NCBI GenBank assembly: GCA_013398955.1
Contig: VWPU01011865.1
Span: 1 to 64,000, forward strand
Source: Callaeas wilsoni
Lineage: Eukaryota; Chordata; Aves; Passeriformes; Callaeidae
DNA: 64,000 nucleotides
Reading direction: 5' to 3'
Within the stretch, counting starts at the first letter, position 1. Each line of letters opens with the position of its first letter. Both the position numbers and the translations under genes were made by a program. This document shows, piece after piece, positions 23,301 through 32,577 of the stretch. The notes beneath the pieces are model-generated. The model saw only the letters and a list, made by a program, of their open reading frames with translations, did no database searches and was not told the DNA's origin.

Positions 23301-25745
23301 CTGCAGATTTGCCATCCTGAGGTATTTTGAAAAATATTAATGAATTGCAGAAAGTTATTTAAGAAGTAACTTTGAGAGGGAATTTTTACAGGGACACTTA
23401 GTGACAGGACAAAGGGTAATGGCTTTAAACTGAAAGAGGAGAGGGTTAGAATAGATATTAGGCAGAAATTTTTTACTGTGATTGTGGTAAGGCTCTGGGA
23501 CAGGTTGCCCAGAGAATTTGTGGATGCCCCATCCCTGGAAACTTTCAGAGCCGGACTGGGTGGGGCTCTGAGCAACCTGGTCTAGGGCAAGGTGTCCCTG
23601 CTCATGGCAGGGAGGTTGGAACTACATGTCTTTAAGATCCCTTCCAACCCAAACCGTTCTTTGACTCTATGAATTTTTGTCTAAGATTAGTCAAACCATT
23701 GTTCAGTTTGGCTTCTGCAGTCCTTGCAATTTAGAGCCTAGTTTCTTTTTCCAGGTTTTTGTTATTTGTATAGATTACCACTGCAAAATGGATGATTTTT
23801 AATGACCTTGTTTTCTTACCAGAAAACATGGATGATTTTTAATGACCTTGTTTTCTTACCAGACTCTTCATTCTGTGTAAAGAAATTGCTTTGCAAAGTG
23901 TTTGCAAAAAGTTTGGCCTTTGGTTGCTGGTACAATTTTGTGTTGTTACCTCATGCTGTCATATTTATCAGATGAGCTTCTATTAAGTAAAGTTGCCTTG
24001 GGCATTTTGAATTTTACATACATATTTCAGTAGTACCTTTTATATATTCAAGCGTTGGGACTTCTGTTAAATACTGTGAACTGAGGTGCAGACTTCAACA
24101 CAAGGCTTTGAAAAGAATTTGGTATTTGTTTCTATGTACAGGAACGGAACATCTTCAACAGGATCTTTGGGGGTTTTCTCATGAGAAAGGCATTTGAACT
24201 CGGATGGGCACTTGCTTGCAGCTATGGGTGAGTTGTGGACCTGCAGTATTTATATAACGCAGAGCATTTTGTGCATACACAGAGGCTGGGAACCCAAGCT
24301 AACCAACCTAATGACAATCTGAGCTGAAAAAACTTAGGTGTCTGGTAGAATCGTGCACTATTAGTGCACAGTGCTGCCTTACTTTGAGCATCTATCATAT
24401 TTACAAGGAGATTGGCATCTTGCTCCTTGGAGCTTCGGTTTTAAGCATTAATTGTCAAGACAGAAAATACATCCATTTTCTGTTTTCTTTTATCTTACCA
24501 AGCTGTTGACATGGAATTTTTAACCATATAACATATTAATTCCATCAAATAAATATTACATCTTTGCATTCAATACACAAGAGGAATGGGTTCTGAACTT
24601 CTTCTGTTAACTGAGCTTAGGAAGTGTGTCTGAAGTCATCACCCAGCAAAGGCCTACGTGTAAGTGTAATGGGATATGAAAAGCCTGATATAAATTTAAG
24701 TGGTTTGTGTCAGTGCTTGAAAAACTGGGGCCTGAGCAATGATGGCATGAAGATAGTCTACCAAGTATAAGTCATAAGATACAATAATGGTGCAATAGTG
24801 TGACCTTAGAAAGTGCATAGTTCATTGGTGTGAGAGATTTCCTCCAGTGATACCATAACTCCTTAACACTTCCTGTAGCCTTTGTTTAAGGAAGAGATTT
24901 ATTCTCTAGTAACCCTTCATTAAAATGCTGACAAAGTAGATATTTTAAATTTCTCCAAACATCCTTTTTATTCTGGAGAAGAAATTTCTCTTTTGCTTCC
25001 TCAGTGGTTCCAGACCCTTTATTGTCTCTGTTGATGATATCATGTTTCAGAAGCCAGTTGAAGTTGGATCCTTACTACTGCTTTCTGGACAGGTAGGAGT
25101 CAATTTCCTTTTGAAAAGGAGCAAATCTTGTCTTTGCTGTCACCAGTGTTAGTCACTGATGATGAGCAGTGTGTTATGAGAGTGTGTGACTTCTTGTTAA
25201 ATTGTGTAATGAAATCTGTTACAGTTTTCAGCACTGGTGATAAATTACAAGCTCTAACTCTTGTTTTAACCGTGTAGGTCTGTTACACAGAAAAAAACTA
25301 CATCCAGATTCGAGTACACAGTGAAGTTTACAATGCAAATACCAGGGAGCACCATACTACCAATGTTTTCCATTTTACATTTATATCAGAAAATGAGGTC
25401 CCACAAGTTGTACCTAAGACATATGGAGGCAAGTATCCCATTAGTATGTTGTCATTATAACTCTGTAAAAAAGATGAATTTCTTTCTCTTGGAACACTGG
25501 TCATTTTAATGGTTGAACTATTGGCATTTGGATAATTTAACAGGATTTCATGGCAAACCACATATATTTTATGCTTTGATAACAGTGTGGATTGCTTCTT
25601 ACTTTTGTCAGTCTGTGTAGTTGTAGTTGCCCAGTACTGATATTAAGTTACTAATGTGGTTCTCTCTTTTCTCCACTTTATTCCAGAGTCCATGTTGTAT
25701 TTAGATGGGAAGCGACACTTCACTGCAGTCATGAAAGAAATCTGA
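5473..25745 (+). CDS. ACOT9: Acyl-CoA thioesterase 9, mitochondrial (15 coding exons)
   Basis: Hydrolyses acyl-CoAs to free acid plus CoA in mitochondria; recognised by close match to vertebrate ACOT9. Coding exons: 5473-5486, 6747-6838, 11344-11389, 15001-15171, 15264-15301, 17330-17413, 18002-18105, 18911-18984, 21036-21103, 22047-22158, 23231-23321, 24142-24227, 25005-25092, 25278-25428, 25687-25745. They total 1278 bases, all phases agree, giving 425 residues (human about 406-439). Residues 1-35 are basic and Arg/Ser/Thr-rich, like a mitochondrial presequence; Met9 (MRKLPSVLARTL) resembles the mammalian start and could be used instead. The first hotdog domain includes VSWVGKTSMEVKM (167-179) and DATFVMVARD (194-203). 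The second includes NRIFGGFLMRKAFELGWA (304-321). Introns 10 and 14 have GC donors; intron 4 is only 92 bp. The C terminus (KRHFTAVMKEI) is shorter than in mammals. It converges on PRDX4. Confidence 0.96.
15001..15301 (+). CDS. ACOT9: ACOT9 exons 4 and 5 flanking a 92-bp intron
   Basis: Exon 4 (15001-15171) encodes residues 52-108, including the family signature LPPRRMKDSYLEVILPLG. Exon 5 (15264-15301) encodes RFGRILEDLDSLG, a highly conserved ACOT9 block at the start of the first hotdog fold. The intron between them (15172-15263) is 92 bp, with gtaac donor and ttgcag acceptor, and is the shortest in the gene. Confidence 0.93.
18158..18453 (+). mobile_element. CR1 LINE 3' fragment in ACOT9 intron 7
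   Basis: Sense-orientation CR1 3' end: the segments tagtgacagaacaaggggga, caggttgcccaaagaagcag, atgccccatccctggaagta and ggaaggtgtccctgcccatg lead to the terminal 8-bp repeats gattctatgattctatgat. It is 5'-truncated, as is normal for CR1, and has no obvious target-site duplication. It inserted in the same orientation as ACOT9. Confidence 0.92.
18583..18602. repeat. Poly-A tract in ACOT9 intron 7
   Basis: About twenty consecutive A residues in ACOT9 intron 7, not attached to a recognised retroelement. Confidence 0.8.
20314..20343. repeat. (GT)n microsatellite in ACOT9 intron 8
   Basis: Uninterrupted GT dinucleotide run of roughly fifteen units, followed by imperfect GT/GTAT sequence to about 20360. 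Likely length-polymorphic. Confidence 0.95.
22159..22160 (+). other. ACOT9: GC splice donor, ACOT9 intron 10
   Basis: Exon 10 ends ...GACACAAG and the intron starts GCAAGAAG. Joining to the acceptor before 23231 restores the conserved reading LDTRTVSFQSR (mammals LDPKTISFRSR). No nearby GT gives a frame- and homology-consistent join. The context AG|GCAAG is the consensus for the rare GC-AG class of U2 introns. Confidence 0.88.
23376..23672 (+). mobile_element. CR1 LINE 3' fragment in ACOT9 intron 11
   Basis: Sense CR1 3' region: ttagtgacaggacaaagggt, gggacaggttgcccagagaa, ggatgccccatccctggaaa and gatcccttccaacccaaacc, ending near tctttgactctatga. It starts only about 55 bp after the exon 11 donor. 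Structurally it closely parallels the copy in intron 7 but is a separate, diverged insertion. Confidence 0.92.
23788..23863. repeat. Exact tandem duplication, period 40 bp, in ACOT9 intron 11
   Basis: Bases 23788-23823 are identical to 23828-23863 over 36 positions, with the same 40-bp spacing and a four-base junction. Identity without mismatch implies a recent event. Each copy ends in a splice-acceptor-like ttgttttcttaccag. Confidence 0.95.
25429..25430 (+). other. ACOT9: GC splice donor, ACOT9 intron 14
   Basis: Exon 14 ends ...ACATATGGAG and the intron begins GCAAGTATCC, an excellent GC-AG donor match (AG|GCAAGT). Joining to 25687 gives the conserved KTYGESMLYLDG. Intron 14 is 258 bp. Confidence 0.9.
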
Positions 25746-25854
25746 CAGGCATTGGGTGCTGCATCAGCAGTGCAGCAGCATGCTGTCTCACAAGAGCTGT
25801 CACCAGAGGTGGCTAATGGACAGGTGCTTGTAATACTCCAGGAGAAACCCAACA

Positions 25855-25915
25855 ACCACCCCAAACCAAACAAACCCCCAAACCAACCAAACCCAAACTC
25901 CACACCAAAACCCGC
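25855..25915. repeat. A/C-rich low-complexity tract after the ACOT9 stop
   Basis: Repeated ccaaac/caaacc motifs in the presumptive ACOT9 3' UTR, about 110 bases after the stop codon. On the opposite strand it is a G/T-rich simple sequence. Confidence 0.75.
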
Positions 25916-28900
25916 CTTTTTACTACTTTTCATGTATTTGCATATATTTGAATTTATTCTAGATTTTGTTGAAATCTTTTACATGCCAATGCTAGGAAAA
26001 GAGGCTGAAAAAATACAGTCATAATAGATAGACTGGATAGACTCTCTTTGTCTACTTTGAGAGATCTCATTACAAGCTTTGCTGTCTTGTCACCATCTGC
26101 TGCCTTTCCCTTAGTAGCTCTGCTTTGTGTTTTCCTGATAAGGGATGGAAGTTCTGTCAGAAAAAGGTGTGCAATATGTAGATACACACAGGTGAAACAA
26201 TTTGACCTACATTCTTGTGTAAGTTAGGTTAAGGGTCATAATTCTTTTTTGAACAAGGAGACATGCATCTAAGCAGCAGCAGAGGCTCAGAAGTTACTAG
26301 TGTGTGCACAATGTAAAGCAGGTGTTTCCCATCAGTGGGGATTTTACAAGGTTATTGCAGCTTCTGTTTGGATGGTTTCATGTTCCCTTGGGAGAAAACT
26401 GATTTTTGCAATGAAAGGAGGTGGACAGATGGTATTTTCTGGCACTCTGTTTGTGTCCTTGCCAGGCTCTTTTAACTTTTTGTTTGTTTATTTTAATATA
26501 TAACTGTGAGTTCCTTAGCGAATTACTTCTCATGGCTTGGAGACTAGAGGTCTGATAGGTGAGACTGGGAAATGGCATTGTGGAACAGAACATTTTGGTT
26601 TATTAAGGATTGGGAACAAAAAAGGTAAAATGCTGTCCAAATGGTAATGGTGATGTTTGGTGCTGCAGTTAGGTGTCCTGAGAATCTGTGTTGAGCAACT
26701 CCCAAGTCAGCTGCTGAATGATGAGAGGATCTTAAGCCCACTGAGGGGCGGTACAGCTAGAGAGCAGTCTCCTCCTCAGCTGCATTATTTATCTGTTCCC
26801 TCGGTGGACTGTAGTGTAGTATGAGTATTGCACAGCTCTAAAGGTTGTCAAGTTTACCTGTGAAGGACAGATTACTTCCCCACCACAGAGGGGACACCAT
26901 GGTGGTCATAACTATGAAATAACAGGAACAGAGTACTTGATACTGAAGTGCTTCCGATGTAATGGAGAAAGTTGTAATAATCTCCAATTTCTGGCACATA
27001 AAGCCAAATTTCTTGAAATCAGGAAGATGAGTGGATGCGGAGGCATCAACTTTTAGCAGTGTATGTCACGAGCACGAAACTGGGTCTCTGGTACCTTCAC
27101 ATCAAGATTGATGTCCTACCTGATCAGGACACCCAAAGAGGAGTTGGGCTCAGGGGTTAAATGGATGAAATGTGATGTCTTACAATATACAAGAACAGAT
27201 TCTGGTTTCCCTGTGAGGTTTAAGATCTTTTGAAAAGAGGATGCAGCAAATAGGAATTATGTCAATCAGCACAGATGCATGAAGCACATTGATAAAATGA
27301 AGCAGCATGTTGAGCTTTTATTTCTGAGTAAGAAAGCCTGAGACAGTGACAATTAGGACCAGTTTCCTTTGGTGCTAGGATGGCATAAAGTTCATGACTC
27401 CTAACAGCTCTTTGCTATTCCTGTGAGGAATTGTAATTGAGCATTGTAATAATCAGCATGTTACACATCAGCCTTTCCTTCCTAAGATTCAGCTGCTGTA
27501 TTGGATGAGTTATATGGCTCTCCAGAGGAGGCACAGGGGTGTGGCCTGATCTAGAACAGATTCATGCATTGCCCTGATGGTAAGCTCTTGGTTCCTTCTG
27601 TAGAGTTTCTCTCTTCAGCCACACTCCAGTGCTGACTCAGCTCTATTATGTTAAAATCTTTGTCTTTAATGGTTATGATGCTGTGGAGATAAATCATATT
27701 TTCTGGGTTTTTCCTTTTTAAAACTGACTCTATTAGACTGACCACACAAATAAAGAACTGAAATTCTATCTCAGCTTCTTCCCCCTTGTTGCAGGGATCA
27801 GTGTTGACTGGTAAAAAATAAATAGGAAGGTGGGAAATGAAAGGATCTATTTCAGAACTCTCTATTACCCTGACTACCTGCAGGTTTTTATCACTGACCC
27901 AGTGGTCCTACCGGGATCACTTTTTTATAACACTTGTAAATTAAGGGGATACCATAGAGTTTGTCCTCTACTGACTTTTCAGCTGCATTTGAAGATGAAT
28001 TTATCATAATTTCTTAATTCAGCCTTTAGGAGGGGGTTGGAGAGGAGAAGAAGAGGTAATAGAGTACGGAGGAAGGTGTGACATCAGAACCTCTGGACAC
28101 TGTGAAGAAAATGAATGCCACAAATGAATATGGGTAGAAGAATTGATGGGTTCTCAAAGTTCATGATAACTTAATCACATACCACAATGACAGTAGTTAC
28201 AGAATGTATGTACAGACATACAAAATGTGTGTGTGTTTATATACAGATATGTAAAAGATACTTGCTTTTCTGTTTATTGCTATATATATGTACTCATGTA
28301 TTTTTTACTCTGAGATGGTAACTCCAAGCTGTCACCCTCTCTGGTGACAGGCTACACCCATCTTTGTTCAAGGGTATGCATGCTGCTTTATGCCTTTGTG
28401 TGTGTGAGAAAAATGTTCTCAGATCTCACATTTAGAATTAAAATACTTCAACAGAGTAATTCATGTTGGGTTTATGTTGCAACTGAATGTCCAACCTGTC
28501 ACTGCTGTAGGTGACTAATCATTACCACAGAAGCCTAAAGGAATTGCTAGAAAATATTTTTATTTATAGTAAACTTTTCCAGATAATTAATTGACTGTGG
28601 TTCTGTAGCAGGAGGCAGATGTCTGTGCCCATCGTGTCTTGGAATACAGTGAGGAGGAGCAGGGTTGCCTCCCCTTACCCTCTCATGTAACAGTGATTTA
28701 AAAGGAGATTTCTGTGGGATTGGCTGAACTCAGTGCCCAAAGGAGTGCCTTGTTTCAAATGTTTTTATTTTTCGGTGGTTAAAAAAAATACTAAAATTAT
28801 TTACTCAAACTTAATGTAACAGCTTCTGGTAGCCCTTTTTCAAATACAGACCATTCCTTTGCAGCCATGTCACATTGTACAGCACTCTGGGAAGAAGTTT

Positions 28901-29658
28901 GCAGGAGCTGGTTCAATGTGGGCCACTGAGCAAGTTTTAGTTCAGAAACTTGCTCTAAACTCACTGCTCAATTGGTTTTACTGCACGTCCAGTCCAGCCT
29001 TTGTCTGGTGACACTGGTTTGATTGCTGATCCTCCTCTGAATGCATTCTTAACTAGGCATGGGAGAGATAATTTCTTCATGGGCTAGGCACAAGCTGACA
29101 GGAAAATAAAAGGGTAAATACTCAGCTTTCATGGAAGAGAAACTGGGGACTCCTTCTGTGGAAGGTGTGGTTGGATGACCAGACCTGCATGGAAAATATA
29201 CTGGAGCACTTCTCTGCCAGCAGAGATCCTCATCCCTGCAGGGCTCCTGTCCATGAGGCTGGAGGCACTGCTGGGCATTGGCTGCTCCTTACTTCCCTTC
29301 TATTACATAGCAGAAATGGGAGATTTCTGGAGAAGGGGAATGGGACTCAAGGGATTGGTGCTTGGGGCACTCAGAAAGGAGATTGATACCTGTTCAGGTC
29401 CTTACTCAGAGCATCACTACTTTATGTGGTAGCTGCTCAGCTCTTTGCTTTTTCTCTTGAGAAGACAGGTTCACAATGGCATTAGAGATCAATCACACCA
29501 CAGAGCTTGCTCTGGCATCAGCTCATTTCAGCTCAGCTGAGATCAGATCATGGAGAGAGACCTGCAGAGCAGCTGGATTTCCAGAACCATGTGTGACCTC
29601 CACAGCACTCTCAAAAGAGCTGTGCTAGCTTGCCATCACTGCCCATTTCCCTGCAGAT
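25916..29658. other. ACOT9 3' UTR and intergenic DNA, no further gene recognised
   Basis: Mostly unique AT-rich sequence, with an unknown proportion being ACOT9 3' UTR. Contains a perfect 10-bp inverted repeat at 28928-28955. No coding exon or clear transposon was recognised. Confidence 0.5.
27749..27754 (+). terminator. ACOT9: Candidate ACOT9 polyadenylation signal
   Basis: First canonical AATAAA on the + strand after the ACOT9 stop, about 2 kb downstream. A second lies at 27817-27822. Variant hexamers (for example AATACA near 26010) closer to the stop could be used instead, so the 3' UTR length is unresolved. Confidence 0.25.
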
Positions 29659-30138
29659 GTGCAATAGAATAATTTAGGTTGGAAAATACCTGTAAGATCA
29701 TTGAGTCCAACTGTAAACCTAATACCCATACAGACTCCCAGCAATGTGATGTTTATTTTTTGGATATAGTTGAGTTTGCAGAGGAAGAGGTTTCTGTGAG
29801 CAAGGAATGAGTGTAACCCAGGAAGGCTGCAGAGGGCTACATCTGCTAATAACATCAAAAATCTGTGCCATTGTTATACTATCATCTGAATTGATGCTAC
29901 TTCAATACTTCTGGAAGTGACATCCAAATCTCAGCTAGATCCATCCTGCTTGGAGAGGTGGCTTTCATCTGCAGACCTCACCACCATATATAGTTTAACA
30001 GCTGAGGAGGCAGTAGAGAGGTGTGGGAGGCTTGCCCAAAATAGCAGAGGAAGTTGAAGATGGTATCTCATTATTAGTCATTACTTGCCTTGCAGAAGCA
30101 TTTTTGCTTTTTCTGTTGAGAAGACAGGCTCACAATGG
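29444..30138. repeat. Pair of near-identical 36-bp direct repeats, 659 bp apart
   Basis: Bases 29444-29479 and 30103-30138 share 36 positions with two mismatches (core gagaagacaggttcacaatgg versus gagaagacaggctcacaatgg, shown in part). They may be two fragments of one unrecognised dispersed repeat or the ends of a duplicated block. Confidence 0.7.
29660..29745 (-). mobile_element. Short CR1 LINE 3' fragment
   Basis: Reverse complement of a CR1 3' end: aatagaataatttaggttgg, then aaaatacctgtaagatcatt and gagtccaact. Diverged and short. Confidence 0.75.
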
Positions 30139-32522
30139 TATCTGCATTTTATGCACTTCCAAGAGAGGCCCCTGAATAGATCCCAGGGTTTGGGAAAAGA
30201 GATCTATGAAATCTAATTTTTCCACTATTTCAAACCTCAGATGAAGAGTACTGAAAGAACAGACTGCTTTGTCATTTGTTCATCTCAAATATGACAATCA
30301 CATGGCAACTCAAGTCTTTGCTTAAGGACTATTCCCCTATTTCCCTAATATTTTATCCCCATTGAACTGCATTAAAAAAACCCCAACCAACCAACCACCT
30401 TATCCCATCCCTTACCACATGCTTAAAATGTAAAAATGCATTTATAAAAACCTTGAAAGTTGACACAGCTATGCTGCTGTGACCTAAATTTGCAACGGTC
30501 AAAGCATGCAGATGGCCCCAGTTTTCTTCAGTCACTAGGTGTTCTCAATGTTGTTTTCTGTTCTTGGCTCAGGCTCTGTACAGCATTTGACATCTGCTGT
30601 AGTTTGCTGCTCTTGGTGCTGACTGTGCTACAGAGATACACCCTGTGGCTTTGTTGCTGTAACTTGCTGCTCACTGGGCTCTGCAAGGAGCCATGGGCTG
30701 GGTGGATCGTGTTCAGCGCATGGCTGATAACTCATCTCTGTCTTTATCAGGTGTCACTGGCTGGCTCAGTGACAGAGGTTCCCGCAGCTGGGAGAGCATT
30801 AGGTGTGACTGAGAGCCACCTGGCTGGAGAAGTGGGCAGCACCTCTGGGGAGCAGGGCACAGGCACCATTCCCAAAGGGGGCACAAGCGTTGTGTTTGTT
30901 TTGTGCCTTGGGCTGCTGATGAGTATCCATGTCATAGCTGGGCCCACATTTTTCATGCTGCAGTGGCTTAGAGTTATTTGAACATTCTGTGTGTTGTTCT
31001 TGGTGCTTCAGGGCTGATGTAAACAGAATCCAGAGTAAAATTCAAGAAGCTGATCTATATCCTAGTAATGTGAGAAAACACCTCTCTACATGCTGCCTTC
31101 TGGTCTTTGTGATCACTGAAGCAGCACGTCAGCAGCCTCTGGGGTTTGGCGTTGATGCCGTTCTGCCTCTGTTACCCTCTAGATGGGATGAGAGACTCCT
31201 CCTTTCCCCAGACCTCATGGGGACAGAGGCTGAGGCTCAGTGGAGCTCTGCTTGCTCTGGCTGTGGTTCCCTCTGCCTGTGGCAAGTGCGTAGGTGTTAC
31301 TTGTATCAGAGCTGAAGTAAAGTGAAGTGGCTGCTTCTGCTCTGTGTCTGCAGTGACTAACATGGAGAGCTGCTCAATACTCACCCAAGTCCACAAAATC
31401 TTGTAACTTCACAGTGCGAATGCAACTCCCGGCCTAGTTCTGCAGAACTGTAGTGAAATGTCTGTGTAGAGGGCAGGGAATTGTATGGTCTGGTGAGGGA
31501 AGGGGAAGCGAGTTCTCAGGCATGTGGGATCCAACCAAGAGTAATAATGTAGTGGTGCAGATTGGAGCAGGAAGGTGCCTGTTGCCTTTTCAAAGATGAC
31601 CCTGGTAAAAAACTGACACACATTTCAGTTGCTGTTTTTCCAGTTGCACAGAATCTAGAATGCTGTGTCAAAAAGAGGAAGAGGTGGGAAGAAGCAAGCC
31701 AACATCCTTAGGAAAGAGTTCTCCAGTGAACACAAGTATGTCTTACATGGAGATGTTCTTTTCCCTTGAAAGAAGAAATTCATGTCCATCAGCCACAAGT
31801 TCCTGATGATCACGTCAGTACTTATCTTGGGAAAGACTACAACTTCTCCCTTAAAACTAGGAGCCACAGTTAGGGAGTGGATTGGCACAGGACACTATCC
31901 ACCACATCCATCTGTTAACAGTGTAGGGACAGGGATAAAACAGTGTGAAACAGAATCGATCTTAGCAGCAAATACACTACAAATTCAAGCATAGAAAAAT
32001 TTACTGGTTCAGCCCTTGAATCGCATGAACTGGTAAAGCTATGGTTTTTCAGTGCAGATGTACTGATTTATATGGTGTAGGGTATGTTCTTAGTAGTTGA
32101 AAAATGTTTTCAAGCTTTACACAGACTGGAAATTTAATTCAGCAACTGTAACTTATTACTGGCTTTTAGGTTAGCTGCTACTGCCTCTGGACTACAGACA
32201 AATGTACCATAACCAAGTGCCTCTTTTCTAGCTGTAGGTTCTAGAATGTGACCAAACACACAAGATTTTTGCAGAAATTAAGAAATCTATTAATAGCAAA
32301 AGTCATGAATCTAAGCCCAAGATGCTAAGTGGATTTGGGGAAGACTGAGCATCTAAATAAAAGCTAAAAAGAAAACATGTATTTCATAAGAATATTCTCT
32401 GATCACTAATGAGGTACCTGTGCTTCAAACAGGTTAGACTTCTGTTTAAACAATGAGCCCTTTAATGTTTTACTGCCGTTACATATTAATTAAACTCACA
32501 AAAGTACCAAAATTAATGAAAT
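30139..32522. other. Intergenic DNA between the convergent 3' ends
   Basis: Contains a 173-codon hydrophobic open frame (30460-30981, + strand) with a non-ATG start and no recognised homology, probably chance. Otherwise unremarkable AT-rich sequence down to the PRDX4 polyadenylation signal. Confidence 0.45.
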
Positions 32523-32528
32523 TTTATT
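32523..32528 (-). terminator. PRDX4: PRDX4 polyadenylation signal
   Basis: AATAAA on the minus strand, about 50 bases past the PRDX4 stop codon. It implies a very short 3' UTR, consistent with the compact 3' UTR of vertebrate PRDX4. Confidence 0.75.
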
Positions 32529-32577
32529 GGCAAAAATCAACTTGAATGTGACCTATATAATTCAACAGAAGCGAGCC

